A stretch of 64,000 nucleotides of DNA from Closterium sp. NIES-65 (taxonomy: Eukaryota; Streptophyta; Zygnematophyceae; Desmidiales; Closteriaceae). The notes beneath the pieces were generated by a model that had not been told where the DNA came from, did no database searches, and saw nothing but the letters and a program-made list of their open reading frames with translations. The position numbers and the translations under genes are program-made. The DNA lies in NCBI GenBank assembly GCA_948144175.1, contig CANXME010000532.1:67001-131000 (forward strand), read 5' to 3'. Position 1 is the stretch's first letter. The number at the start of each line of letters is the position of its first letter. This document shows positions 1 to 11,373 of the stretch, one piece after another.

Positions 1-937
1 CGCTCCCACCGCCATCGCCGCCGCCGCCTCCGCCTCCACTGCCGCCACCGACACCTCCACCCCCACCACCACTCCCATCGCCACCCCCACTCCCCCCGCC
101 GCCTCCACCTCCACCTCCACTGCCTCCGCTCGCCCCTCCAGTGCCCCTGCCCCCCTTGCCCTTGCCAGAGCGGCGTCTCCCGCTAGGGGCAGACGCCGCA
201 CCGACCGACTCAAGACCAAGGAGGTCGGCCGCAGCAGCAGAGGCAATAGAGGGCAGAAGGGGGGAGGGGGAACACCCCTCAAAGATGGGGGTGCGCGGGT
301 CACCACGAGAGGCCCCTACAGCGACTATGCTCTTCTCGGCTGCTAGGAGGGACTTCTCGAGGAGGTCAACAGTGAGAGTGGTGGGACAGACTGAGAGGAA
401 GTGGTCCCTGACTACGCGAAGGGAGTCAGGAAGGCGAGTGACTATGTAGTAGAGAGTGATGTACATGGGGGGGGGGTTCTTGGCGCAGAAGTCAGCAGGA
501 AGCGCAGCGCGGTAGCGAGTGTCACTAGTGCGGAGGTGCGTAATGAGGTCAGCAAGTGTGGGAAAGGCAGTAAGGTCAGGGAAGAGGTACGGTAGCATGA
601 GACGGCTCAGTGCAGCAGTAGCAGGGGAGGAGTACCGCGCAACTACAGCGTCATACAAGGTCTGAGCACTCTTGTACTGACTAAAGTGCGCACGCTCAGT
701 GGTAGGTAGGTGGCGACGCACAGCAAGACGTGCAGCAGCATCGCACGTGGCCCACTGAGAGCGAACAGTGGCGTCAGCATCAGCAGCAGGGGCAGGAGAG
801 GCGCCAGAGGTGAGGTCAAAGAGAGAGAGACCGTCAGCCCTATCGCACTGTAAGTACAGCTGGAGGTCGTCAACCCAGACCTCAAAGTCAATGGCTCGAC
901 CCTCAGCGTCAAAAGCGAGCACACTAGGGGTAGCCAT
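1..937 (-). CDS. copia gag, N-terminal part, cut by window edge
   Basis: An open frame starts at ATG 937-935 (M-A-T-P-S-V-L-A-F-D) and stays open for about 312 codons to the window edge. The first ~250 residues match the UBN2/retrotransposon-gag pattern of the related copies here (LYDAVVARYSSP, RLMLPYLFPDL, VVRDHFLSVCPTTLTVDLLEKSLLAAEKSI). A Gly-rich tail begins near 180. Gag would form the virus-like particle shell in the cytoplasm. The start matches the ATG used in element C (41110). Unlike A, B and D, this gag shows no stop or frameshift in the visible part, so Z may be the least damaged copy; its pol is not in the window. Confidence 0.75.
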   Translation of the reverse strand, partial: MATPSVLAFDAEGRAIDFEVWVDDLQLYLQCDRADGLSLFDLTSGASPAPAADADATVRSQWATCDAAARLAVRRHLPTTERAHFSQYKSAQTLYDAVVARYSSPATAALSRLMLPYLFPDLTAFPTLADLITHLRTSDTRYRAALPADFCAKNPPPMYITLYYIVTRLPDSLRVVRDHFLSVCPTTLTVDLLEKSLLAAEKSIVAVGASRGDPRTPIFEGCSPSPLLPSIASAAAADLLGLESVGAASAPSGRRRSGKGKGGRGTGGASGGSGGGGGGGGGSGGGDGSGGGGGGVGGGSGGGGGGGDGGGS

Positions 938-959
938 GACAACAGTAGACCAGCGGTGC

Positions 960-1850
960 AAGCAGTAGGGAAAGGGCAGTGCAGTGAGAGAGGTGCTGTG
1001 CTCACCGGACAGTGCTGCACGGGCGGCTCGGCGGAAGAGCGGCTGGGCGGTATGGCGGCTCGACTGCTGGGCGGCTCGGCTGCACGGCGGCTGGGCGGCT
1101 CGGCGGCAGGGCGACCCGGCGGCTCGGTTGTGCTGCTGCAGGGCGGCGCGGCTGGGTGAGGCGGCTCGGGCGGCTCGTGCGGCGGGCGGCTCGGGCGGCT
1201 CGGGCGGCGGGCGGCGCTGCAGTAGTTGAAGGCGGCGGGGCCGCAACTGAGGGCGGCGGGGCCGCAAATGAGGGCGGCGGGCCGCAGGTGAGGGCGGGGA
1301 CGGGCCGCAACTGAAGGCGGCGGGGCCGCAGGTGAGGGCGGCGGGGCCGCAACTGAGGGCGGTGGGGCCGCAGGTGAGGGCGGCGACAGGGCCGCAGCTG
1401 AGGGCGGCGTCGGGGCCGCAGGTGAGGGCAGCGACGGGCCGCAGGTTAGGGCGGCGATGGGGCCGCAGCTGAGGGCGGCTTCGGGGCCGCAGGTGAGGGC
1501 GGCGACGAGCCGCAGGTGAGGGCGGCGACGGGGCCGCAGCTGAGGGCTGCAACGGGGCCGTAGGTGAGGGCGGCGGGGCCGCAACAGAGGGTGGCGGGGC
1601 CGCAAGGGAGGGCGGCGACGGGCCGCAGGTGAGGGCGGCGACGGGGCCGCAACCGAGGGCGACGATGGGGCCGCAACCGAGGGCGGCGACGGGGCCGCAA
1701 CCGAGGGCGGCGACGGGCCGCAAGAGAGGGGGCGGGGCCGCAACTAAGGGCGGCGGGGCCGCAAGTGAGGGCGGCGGGGCCGCAAGGAAGGCCGCTAGGG
1801 CGGCTCGACGAAGGTAGAGAGAGGAGCGCGACTCCGGGAGCGCGCTCCGG
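960..1850 (-). repeat. GC-rich tandem-repeat leader of element Z
   Basis: Between primer binding site and gag lies about 0.9 kb of degenerate tandem repeat built on GGGCGGCG(G)GGCCGCA units about 15-25 bp long. It is open in several frames on both strands only because it is GC-rich and repetitive; none of these frames has protein-like composition. Equivalent leaders occur in elements A, C and D, and a different GC repeat sits in B. Confidence 0.75.
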
Positions 1851-1919
1851 GCAGGAAAAAAAAAAATCGATGTGGTGGGCCATAGGCACAGTTCCCACGA
1901 GGGAACCTGCTCGATACCA

Positions 1920-2045
1920 TGAGAAACTTAGGACGAGAATGAAAATGACAAGGAAAGTTGGGTACAAGTACAAACCCTAGAAAGCTGTACCCCATATGTG
2001 CTACCCCACTATAGCCTATAGTAGCTATGTCATATAAATCTGACA
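1920..2045 (-). repeat. 5' LTR of element Z
   Basis: On the minus strand it begins TGTCAGATTTATATGAC and ends next to the primer binding site (complement of 1908-1919). Length is 126 bp. The core reads TAGTGGGGTAGC followed by ATATGGGGTAC, as in the LTRs of A, C and D. Confidence 0.8.
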
Positions 2046-2077
2046 TTCTGAGTCTGTACCGTACCCCTTGTAGTCAA

Positions 2078-2538
2078 GGGTGCATTCCTGTCTGGACATT
2101 TGTGTCACAATCCCCTTTTTCCCGAGTCGCATTGAAACATTTTGGGAACCTCACATCACAAAAAATGAATGTATCGCGACACTAGGCGACCAGGCGAAAT
2201 GTACAGTTGTGCGCATTTGATTTGGTGTCGTAAATTACTGTACACCCTTTTATTCAACCGCCCCGGCTGAGGTGTTCTTTCGACGCGCGGGAATTTTTAC
2301 GCGCGCGAAATTCGCATTGTGTGGTGTCTAGCTGCATTGACATTTCGAACCGCATGCGACTTTTTCCCAGTGACGGATAAATTTGCAACTCATCAGCGAC
2401 GTCAGCGCGTTTCATGCTGTCCAATGAAAAATACAATAATGGTCGTTGAAACGCGACTCGCATTTGTGACATAATGCGATGTTGTTTCCTCGCGTCACAT
2501 AACGATTAAGACACAAATGTCGACACAGGAATGCATCC
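2078..2538. mobile_element. Foldback/MITE-like element, 461 bp
   Basis: The two ends are inverted copies of about 29 bp: GGGTGCATTCCTGT..GACATTTGTGTC at 2078-2106 and its reverse complement at 2510-2538, with a few mismatches. There is no coding capacity. The flanks are caa on the left and taa on the right, which could be a decayed 3-bp TAA target duplication as in PIF/Harbinger-type MITEs. A similar single arm occurs at 9890-9915. Confidence 0.6.
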
Positions 2539-2606
2539 TAAGTATTCTGATTTTCCTAATATCAAAAACAACATCAGTCTAGAGCACACATTATTGAGAA
2601 AAAGCC

Positions 2607-2732
2607 AGTGAAGAAATGAGGAATGAATGAACTAGCAAGCAGGTGGGTACAAGTAGGAAAACCTAGAAATGTTTTACCCCATATAGTCTACCCCACTACA
2701 GCCTACACAGACTATAGCATATAAGTTTGACA
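2607..2732 (-). repeat. 3' LTR of element A
   Basis: This 126-bp repeat pairs with 9547-9672 at a constant offset of 6940. It differs at four positions, including the terminal base. It is preceded by AAGCC at 2602-2606. Confidence 0.88.
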
Positions 2733-2871
2733 CACCCCGATAGGCAAAGTGGGGGAGAACAAGAGGTCACAAGACCATTCAAGCAAAGCAACGAAATCTC
2801 AGGGTGGATCACAACGTCACCACACAATCCGAGCACAAGAGCAAGGCCAAAAGGCCAGTTCACATGCAAGA

Positions 2872-5800
2872 TCATATAGAAAGGTAAACAAGCAAGTGCA
2901 GGTATAGAAAGATCACAGTACAAGCAAGGTCAAGAAGTGAGCAAGTGAACCAAGTAGGCACAAGACCTAGCATCGTACAGCAGCGCTGATGATCACCAGG
3001 CGGAAGTGCCTTGGTGAAGATATCAGCAGTGTTGGCCTCAGAGGCCACGTAAGCAAGGCGCAGCTTACCACGCTGCTGCAGCTCACGAGCAAGAAAGTAG
3101 CGGAGAGCAATGTGCTTCGTTCGGTGCTCCAGTCTGTGCTCCCGACACAAGGCCAGCATGGCCTTGTTGTCTACGTACAGAACAGGAGGAGAACGAGGCG
3201 GCTCTCCTAGGTCAGTCAGCAAGTAGGTGAGCCAGCGTAGCTCCTGTGCAGCCATGGCCCCCGCATAGATCTCAGCCTCACAGCTGGAGCCGAGAACAGA
3301 AGACGAGCGGGTAGACTGCCACGAAACAGAGCCGGAGCCAAGGCTGAAGGTGTAACCCTGTGACAACCGCTGCGTAGCCTGGTCGTCAGCCCAAGAAGCG
3401 TCTGTGTGACCTGTGAGGACCACTCGACGTCGCCCTCCAAGCACTAGCCCCATGCCTGACGTACTGCACAAGTAGCGCAACACCCTCTTCGCTACAGCCA
3501 TGTGCTCTGGTCGGTGTCTCCCAGGAGCAACATAGCGTGCCAAGATGCTAAGAGGGTATGCTAGGTCAGGTCGTGTGCAGGTCATCAGGTACATGAGGCA
3601 GCCAACAAGCTCTGGGTACGGGCCACTCGGCTCTACGAACTCATCCGAAGGCAGAGCTGAGAGCGAGTGGCGAGTAGAGAGAGGAGTGGCCTGAGGCGAG
3701 GAGTACGTGAAGTCGAAGCGCTGAAGGACCTGCTGCACCATGTGTGACTGAGTCAGGGTAATGGTGCGCTGTGCTTTGTCCCGGGTGATCTGCAAGCCAA
3801 GGTAGCTGCGCAGTTCACCCAGGTCTGTGCACGTGTGTCTCTTTTGCAGCTCGGACTTCACGTGGGCGAGTCCAGCAGTGTCAGCAGTGGCAAAGACCAA
3901 GTCGTCGACGTACACGAGGATGTAGAATGGCGGCAGCGTAGTGTCGGTGCGGAGAAACAGCGACGGGTCGGCTGTAGAAGGAGCAAACCCAAGAGCCGCA
4001 AGTGTAGTCCTCAGTGTGTCGTGCCACTCACGGGGTGCCTGGCGAAGACCGTAGACTGGCCGCCGGAGGCTCCACTGCGTACCATGGGGAAACGACCTAG
4101 TGAAGCCAGGTGGGCGGCGCAGCCAGATCTCCTCGTGCAGGCTGCCCTGTAGGAAAGCTGTGCTGAAGTCAAGAGAGTGAAGCTCATAGTCGCGCTGAGC
4201 GGCTATGTGCAGCAGCACCCGAAGAGTGGTCATCTTCGGGGTGGGAGAGAAGGTCTGAAAGTAGTCAACACCCTGCCGCTGACTGAAGCCTCGAGCCACG
4301 TAACGCGCCTTGAAGACAGGCGGAGAACCCGGCGGCCGCTTCACCCTGAAAATCCACATGCCACTGACGATGTTCGCCCCAGGTGGGGGAACCTCGTCGA
4401 CGTAGGTGCCTGTGGACTTCTAGGAAGCCATCTCTGCGTCCATGGCTGACTGCCAGTGAGAGGAGTAGGGACCCTCGATCGCCTCAGCGTACGAACGAGG
4501 AGTCGGGATGTCTGGTGCATCCGGGTCTCCCTCAGGGGCAATCAGCGTGGACACGAGATGAGGCAAAGCAGCAACAAAACACTTGAACTCCTCATGCCTG
4601 TCCTCAAGGACGTCCGTGCTAAGAGCACACTCACCCCCGACGGACGGAGGACAGACAGACTCAGACTCAGCAACAAGACTAGCAGTGTAGACTAGACGAC
4701 AGCGAGCAGCAAAATCGACAAGCTCAGCAACTAGGGCGGACGCAGTAGTGGACTCAAAGGAAGGGTCAGTGACAACAGTAGCCAGGAGACGCGTTACAGT
4801 AGGGCTGGCAGCACGAAGAGAGTCAGACTCCGGGTCAGCAAGAACAGGAAGAGAGGACTCTGGAGGAGACGGCAACGGGACACGCAGAGGAGCAATGGAA
4901 GGACGCAGTGCCATCTGGTGTGTGCCTGGGACCGTAGGAGGACGCGAACGCGGAGCACGACGACTAGTGCGAGCAGCACGAACAGGCGACGTAGTACGAG
5001 ACGCAGGCTCACGACGCTCAGCAAGACCTCCAGTAGGACCAGTGTAGGGAGACGGAGCAGGCAGTGGGGAAGCCGGCAGTAACTGTAGATGTGACGGGTC
5101 AGGCAGTGGACACTCTAAGGGAGGAGGAGGACTAGTAGAGGGCGAGAGACCAAGAACCTGCTGAAGGAGCGGAACGAAGTACGGCCGAGGCCGCGCGGCG
5201 ACTCCAGACACAGCAGGGACAGCACCACCACCCCCAGCGGCAGCACCAGCGCCAACAGCATGAGAAGGACTAGTATAGGGAGAAGGAGCAGGTAGGGGGG
5301 AGGCGGGCTGTAACTGTGACTGCGACTGGACAGACTGTGGACACTCTAAGGGAGGAGCAGGACCAGTAGAGGGCGGGAGACCAAGAACCTGCTCAAGGAG
5401 CGGAACGAAGTACGGCCGCGGCCGCGCAGCGCCTCTAGACCCAGCAGGGACAGAACCAGTACTCTTAGCGGCAGCACCAGTGCCAGTAGCACCTCCAGCT
5501 CCAACAGCGCCAACTCCAGCACCCTCAGACCCACCAGCGCCAGCAGAACCACCAGCGCCAACACCCCCAGCAGCTCCAACTCGAGCAGCACCAACCCTAG
5601 CAGGACTGGTAGCTCCAGTACCGCCAGCAGCTCTAGCAGTACCTCCAGCAGGACCAACTCTAGCAACCCTAGCAGCACCCCCAAACCCAGCAGCTCTAGC
5701 ACCGCCAGTACGAGTACCACCGGGACCAGCAGCAACAGTAGTACCTCCAGCTCCAGCAGCACGGCTCCCGTGCCGGGCATACCACTCGCGCAGCTCCTAC

Positions 5801-8011
5801 GGAGAGAGTGGCTCTCGCCTCGACGAAGCACCGCGAGAGGCCACACGAGCAGACCCAGCACCCCCAGGCTCCGCACCCCCAGGCTCAGGACCCCCAGGCT
5901 CGGCACCCCCAGACCAAGCACCCCCAGGCTCAGCACCCCCAGACTCAGCACCCCCAGGCTCACCACCTCCAGACCCGGCACTCGCAGGCTCAGCACCTCT
6001 AGTAGCACCAGAATCAACAGCTACCTTGACAGGCTCGACTGCGTCTACCTGGGACACACCTGACGGGGCAGGACCCTGAGGGAGGAGGGGGTCTACCGGG
6101 GGAGGACCTGGCGCAAGGAATAGCGGCGGCGGGGGGACGGGCGCAGTGCGGTAGGGGAAGAGACGGTAGTAAGGCACCGACTCGTCGAAGGTGACGTCCT
6201 GGGAGGACATGACATGGCGCGAGGTGGGGTGGTAAAACTGCCAACCAGGCGCGTCAGGGGGGGAAGCCAAGGAAGACGCAGGGAACAGCACGGGGGGACA
6301 GCTTTTCCGCAGACAAGTCGCGGACAAACGCCCGAGATCCCCAGACCCGAAACGCAGACGCATCGCCAACCTTCCCCGTCCACCGCAAGGTGGGGGAGAT
6401 TTTTTGCAAGGAGACCCGGGGCTGAAGGTTGAGCTGATGCGCTGCGTACAGAACCGCAAACGGCCACAGAAAATGGGGGGCAGCCGCATGCATCATGGAC
6501 GTACGAGCGACGTCCATGACCATGCCAATGCGGCGCTCAGCAATCCCATTTTACTGTGGAGAGGCTGGAAGGGTGAAGGTCTGGCGGATGCCCTGTGCAC
6601 GACAAAAGGCTCCCGGACGGGCAGAGGAAAACTCCCCGCCTCTGTCACAGTGCAGACGCAGAACAGGAAAGTCCGAGCCGAAACTCTCTCTGAGCTGGAG
6701 ACGAGCCGCGCGGATCCAGTCGATCAACACCTCAGTGACGTCACCCTTGCTGCGAATGGGGAAGACCGTGGTGTAACGCGAGTAGTCGTCAACCACCAAC
6801 AGGAAGTAACGCTCGTAACCCTGGCCACGGACGCGGGCGAGGCCCCACACGTTCATGTGAAGAGTCTGCAGCGGAGCCTCTGTCGGAGGAAACTCGGAGG
6901 AGTGAGGGGCAGCGTGCTGTCGCCCCTCGACGCAGGGGACGCAGGTAGGGGCAGACCCCGGAGGTAGGGGAGGGAGAGAGCGCGGGAGACCAGAGACAAG
7001 GACACGGGAGGCCATGCCTCGGAGAGAAGGCAGGGAGGGGTGACCAAGGCGGTGGTGCCAAAGGAGAGTCTGGTGGGACAGGAGACGACACGAGCAGGGA
7101 GCAGACTCAGGACCAGACCTGGATGTTGCAGCAAACACCTGACTCGACGTAGCTACCTGACCAGACTCAGTAGCCGGAGGAGACTCAGTAGTAAGTGTGA
7201 ATAGGCTCAACCCCGGCCGACGGGTGAAGGTGGCCAAATGTCGGCCTGTCCGAGCAGACGTGCAGTGGGTCACTCGCTGACTCGCAGGAGTGAACTGGTC
7301 AACCCCCCTATCCTGTAGATCAGCTCCACTCACCAAGTTCGTAGAGAACGAGGGGAGGTAGAGACCTGACACGGTGCCAGAGGGGGCTGCCGGAGAGGGT
7401 AAGACAGTGGAGAAGCGAGCAAGGACAGGACCCCTAGAGGGGTCCGCCAGGGAGACCGCAACCGGCCGACTGAGCGGCGTAAGCGTGGTGCGGTCTCGAA
7501 AGAAGGAGCGGGAAGCACTCGAGTCAAGAGTGAAGGTGTGTAAGGCCTGAGCCGACGTGGTACCTGAGAGAGCAGACTCACCAGCACCTAGAGCAGCAGA
7601 CGCACTAGCACCTAGAGCAGCAGCCTCACGAGCACCTAGAGCAGCAGCCTCAATGCCCGGGTCAGGCGGAACACACAAGTAACAGTCACCCTCATCACTA
7701 GTAGGCAATGCATACATGGCAGTGAGGATAGCATCATAGTCAAGAGCATAGATTTCTACCCGCAGCCGAAGCAGCTCCAACCAGTCGGGGAGCTCAGCCG
7801 CGTCGCCAAACTCCATACGCCAGGCGTCGCTTAGACGGGCGAAGCAGCGGGACTCTGCGTGACCCAACGTCTCGCAAGGCTGACCAGTCCGAGCACCAGT
7901 GCAAATGACGTACGGACAGCGAACAGTACCCCGTGACCCGTCACGCTGAGCGTACCACTCACGAAGCTGCTGGGACGAAAGGACCACTCGCGGACGACGC
8001 TGAAGCTGCAC
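2872..8011 (-). pseudogene. pol region of element A (zinc knuckle-PR-INT-RT-RNase H), broken
   Basis: In element order: a zinc-knuckle-like region (C-x4-H-x4-C ending near 7850), protease with D-S-S in place of D-S-G (FTLDSSASRSFF), the GAG-pre-integrase HHRLGHPSL, integrase (LVVDDYSRY, LHCDRGGEFSS), a Gly/Pro linker, and RT/RNase H at 4359-2872 with YVDD. Breaks seen are TAA at 6551-6553, a frameshift in the C/G run near 6257-6264, TAG at 5797-5799 where related copies have CAG, and TAG at 4420-4422 where they have TGG. The RNase H end (DHQRCCTMLGLVPT) is intact in frame. Functional enzymes are not expected from this copy. Confidence 0.85.
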
Positions 8012-8300
8012 CTGGCCACTACAAGCAGCTGCCGAACTACTTACTCCAGGACGACTCCCACTACGGCCACCGCGACAACCCCAACTAGCGTACCACTCAC
8101 GAAGCTATTGGGGGTTGAGGGACTCACGCGGGCGACGCTGCAGCTGCACTTGGCCACTACAAGCAGCTGTGGAACTACTCACTCCAGGACGACTCCCACT
8201 ACGGCCACCCCGACAACCCCAACTAGCGTACCACTCACGAAGCTGTTGGGGGGTGAGGGACTCACGCGGGCGACGCTGGAGCTGCATCTGGCCACGCCAG
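7950..8300 (-). repeat. 138-bp in-frame tandem repeat in gag remnant of A
   Basis: Units start at 7950, 8088 and 8226 with a period of 138 bp (46 codons); the third is partial. Each encodes a segment with the motif QQLREWYxxxG. Element B carries two copies with the same 138-bp period at 16551-16760, while element C has a single LREWY motif at this place. Confidence 0.8.
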
Positions 8301-8309
8301 GAGCAGTAG

Positions 8310-9430
8310 TAGCAGTAGAAAGAGCAGCAGCAGCAAGAGCAGCAGTAACAGCAGTACGGGCAGGGCAGTGCCCACGAGTGGCGAAAAGGACAGGCCTACA
8401 ACAGCGGCAACAGCGAGGCCGCTACCACTGTAGGGCGAGAGCTCCGCGGCAGCTGCGGGGGTGGCTGCTCCTGGGGCGGCAGTTGTAGGGGCGGCTGCTC
8501 CAGGGGGGGCTGCTCCAGGGGTGTCTGCTGTAGGGGCGGCTGCTGCAGTGGCGGTTGCTGTAGGGGCGGCTGCTGCAGTGGCGGCTGCTCAAGAGGCGGC
8601 TCGGCTGCTGGGCGACTCGGCTGCTGGGCGGCTCGGCGGCTCGGCTGCTCGGCGGCTCGGCGGCTCGGCTGCTCGCTAGGGGCGGCGATGGGGCCGGGTA
8701 GGGGCGGCGACGGGGCCGCTAGGGGCGGCGACGGGGCCGCGTAGGGAGGGGAGCGGCGACGTGGCCGCTAGGGGCGGCGACGAGGCCGCGTAGGGAGGGA
8801 GGAGGCGACGGGGCCGTTAGGGGCGGCGACGGGGCCGCGTAGTGGCGGCGACGGGGCCGCTAGGGGCGGCGACGGGGCCGCGTAGGGGCGGCGACGGGGC
8901 CGCGTAGGGGCGGCGACAGGGCCGCGTAGGGGTGGCGACGAGGCCGCGTAGGGAGGGAGGCGGCGTAGGGGCGGTGACGGGGCCGCTAGGGGCGGCGACG
9001 GGGCCGCGTAGGGGCGGCAACGGGGCCACGTAGGGAGAGAGGCGGCGACGGGGCCGCTAGGGGCGGCGACAGGGCCGGTAGGGGCGGCGACGGGGCCGCG
9101 TAGGGGCGGCGACGGGGCCGCTAGGGGTCGGGAGGGGCCTGGAAGGGCGGCGACGGGGCCGCTAGGGGCGGCGACGGGGCCGCTAGGGGCGGCGACGGGG
9201 CCGCGTAGGGGCGGCAACGGGGCCGCGTAGGGAGAGAGGCGGCGACGGGGCCGCTAGGGGCGGCGACAGGGCCGCGGAGGGGCGGCGACGGGGCCGCTAG
9301 GGGCCGCGAGGGGCCTGGAAGGGCGGCGACGGGGCCGCTAGGGGCGGCGACAGGGCCGCTAGGGGCGGCGACGGGGCCGCTAAGGGTGGCGCGAGGGGCC
9401 GTGAGAGGGGCCTCTAAGAGAGCTCGACAG
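8310..9430 (-). repeat. Low-complexity and GC tandem-repeat leader of element A
   Basis: Region 8310-8680 is CAG/GGC-rich low complexity. From 8680 to 9420 the sequence is a tandem array of GGGGCGGCGACGGGGCCGCT units, about 21-22 bp long. The capsid part of gag, which should lie between this leader and the zinc knuckle, is absent. Confidence 0.75.
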
Positions 9431-9546
9431 AAGGGCGGCCCACAAGGCGCGCCTCGGGCAGGAGCGACTGGCGCTCCGGTCAGAAAAAAAAAGTTTCAGT
9501 GGTGGGCCCAAGGAAGCGTTCCCACTAGGGAACCTGCTCTATACCA

Positions 9547-9672
9547 TGTGTAGAAATGAGGAATGAATAAACTAGCAAGCAGGTGGGTACAAGTAGGAAA
9601 ACCTAGAAATGTTGTACCCCATATAGTCTACCCCACTACAGCCTACACAGACTATAGCATATAAGTTTGACA
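9547..9672 (-). repeat. 5' LTR of element A
   Basis: On the minus strand it starts TGTCAAACTTATATGC and ends next to the primer binding site complement at 9533-9546. The flanking AAGCC lies at 9673-9677. Confidence 0.88.
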
Positions 9673-9677
9673 AAGCC

Positions 9678-9972
9678 AACTATGGAAAATTGGGAATTAT
9701 ATAATTAAAAAAATACCTGAAAATGCAGACAATTAGACTAAAATAGTATGATAAAGAAGCTCTGGTCCATATTCAGACTGTTGCATATTCCAAGAAAGAA
9801 ACATTTGGAGCCGCGTTTGTGACGGCGACGTCAGCGTGAATCACGCTGGCGAAATTCGTATCACAATCGACTGTGATGCCATAATGGAGACATGTCTGGG
9901 CAGGAATGTACCCTAACTCACGGCCAATCGCTTTACAACCCAACACATCAAACATTCCTCTGCAATTAAAAT
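9678..9972. other. Unique spacer between elements A and F
   Basis: Roughly 295 bp of AT-richer DNA with no gene. At 9890-9915 it holds one arm, GACATGTCTGGGCAGGAATG and following bases, that resembles the inverted ends of the foldback at 2078-2538. It may be the remnant of a second related foldback. Confidence 0.5.
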
Positions 9973-10096
9973 TTCCAAAACTAATTTATATGTTTGTAGG
10001 CTGTAGTGGGGTAGCCTGTTTAGAGTACAACACTTTTAGGGTTTGGTACTTGTACTTCGATTCCTTGCTAGTGAACCCATTCCTGCTCGTTAGTTT
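9973..10096 (+). repeat. 5' LTR of element F, 3' end deleted
   Basis: Homologous to 18835-18964 but diverged, with the terminal TTGACA lost at a deletion junction around 10096-10102. It contains the core TAGTGGGGTAGCC. Confidence 0.8.
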
Positions 10097-10101
10097 TTTC
10101 G

Positions 10102-10989
10102 GGTCCCTACTCCTCTCAGTGGCAGTCAGCCATGGACGCAGAGATGGCATCCTGGAAGTCCACAGGCACTTACGTCGACGCAGTTCCTCCTCCTTGGGCG
10201 AACATAGTCGATGGCATGTGGATTTTCAGGGTGAAGCGGCCGCCATGTTCTCCGCCTGCCTTCAAGGCTTGTTACGTTGCTAGAGGCTTGAGTCAGCGAC
10301 AGGGAGTTGAGTTCCTCTAGACCTTCTCCCCTACCCCAAAGATAACCACTCTTCGGGTGCTGCTGCACATCGCTGCTCAGCGTGACTACGAGCTTCACTC
10401 TCTTGACTTCGTCACTGCTTTCTTACAGGGCACTCTGCACGAGGAGATCTGGCTGCGCCGCCCACCTGGCTTCACTGGGTCGTTTCCTGTAGGTAGCTAG
10501 TCGAGCCTCTGGCGGCCAGTCTACGGTCTCTGCAAGGCACCTCATGAGTGGCACAACACACTGAGGACGACACTTGCGGCTCTTGAGTTTGCTCCTTCGA
10601 CTGCAAACACGTCGCTGTTCCTGCGCACCGACACTTCGCTCCCACCGTTCTACATCCTCGTGTACGTCGACGACTTGATTTTCGCTACTGCTTACACTGC
10701 GGCGCTGACTCTCGTGAGGTCGAAGCTGCAGAAGAGACACACGTGCACAGACATGGGTGAGCTGCGCAGCTATCTTGGCTTGCAGATCACCCGGGACAGA
10801 GCACGCCGCACCATCACCCTGACTCAGTCACACATGGTGCAGCAGGTCCTTCAGCGCTTCGGCTTCAGTTGGTCCTCGCCATAGTCCACTCCTCTGCCTA
10901 CCGGTCAGTCGCTCTCAGCTCCACCTTCGGACGAGTCCGTAGAGCCGAGTGGCCCCAATCCAGAGCTTGTGGGCTGCCTCATGTACCTG
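10102..10989 (+). pseudogene. RT of element F, 5' segment, broken
   Basis: Reads from GPYSSQW through MDAEMASWKSTGTYVDAV, WIFRVKRPP, YVDDLIFAT and the QITRD region to GCLMYL, where element B was inserted. Three in-frame TAG codons lie at 10318-10320, 10498-10500 and 10882-10884; each stands where the related copy C has CAG. The sequence continues after B at 17950. Confidence 0.85.
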
Positions 10990-10994
10990 ATAAC

Positions 10995-11130
10995 TCTTAG
11001 AATCATAGGCATGAGTCAATGTGTGATTAGGTCAAGGTTGGGGTACAAAACTAGAGTGTCGAGATGATTTGTGTACCCCCTAAGGCTAGCCCCAATATAG
11101 CCTAGATAATAATATGCATATGTTTTGACA
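10995..11130 (-). repeat. 3' LTR of element B
   Basis: 136 bp, paired with 17814-17949 with two substitutions. On the minus strand it starts TGTCAAAACATATGC and ends CTAAGA, so its end is not the usual CA. Confidence 0.87.
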
Positions 11131-11373
11131 CACCTTCGTAGGCGAAATGGGGGATAGCCAGAGCAAGCAATGGTAACAAGACCAGTCAAGGGAAAAAACA
11201 AAACACAGCTCAGGGTGGATCACAACGTCACCACACACACTGAGCGCAAGCAAGAGGCCACAAGGCCAGTTCACATGCAGATATATATATATGCAGCAAT
11301 AGCACAGTGATCACTACCTAGCAAGAGCAAGCATACAGGGGTATATATATATGGATCACAGTACAAGCAAAGT

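Larger units (their letters stand above)
1..2045 (-). mobile_element. Ty1/copia LTR retrotransposon Z, 5' part only
   Basis: Only the 5' end of this minus-strand element lies in the window. In element order there is a 126-bp 5' LTR (2045 down to 1920), a primer binding site of the TGGTATCGAGC type ending at 1919, an A/T tract near 1856-1866 (T-rich on the element strand), a GC-rich repeat leader and the start of gag, which runs off the window. The LTR shares the TAGTGGGGTA core seen in the other elements here. The flank beyond the LTR (2046-2050, ttctg) would be one copy of the target duplication; its partner is outside the window. Confidence 0.85.
2607..9672 (-). mobile_element. Ty1/copia LTR retrotransposon A, gag-deficient
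   Basis: Complete by its boundaries: 126-bp LTRs at 2607-2732 and 9547-9672 differ at four positions and are flanked by the 5-bp duplication AAGCC (2602-2606 and 9673-9677). The primer binding site (TGGTATAGAGCAGG) is just inside the right LTR. A polypurine stretch, the complement of cccc..gtgggggagaac, lies at 2733-2760. The outermost base of the left LTR is mutated (TG to AG on the plus strand). Inside, gag capsid coding is missing and pol carries stops and a frameshift, so the copy cannot move by itself. Confidence 0.9.

Noticed and set aside
643..1743. Long minus-strand Pro/Arg/Ala-rich frame
   Set aside because: It is a shadow of the GC-rich leader and of gag in another frame. The true gag frame starts at 937 and matches the other copies.
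8768..9217. Repetitive Pro-rich frames in the leader of element A
   Set aside because: Pure tandem-repeat translation with no start context and no conservation between elements.
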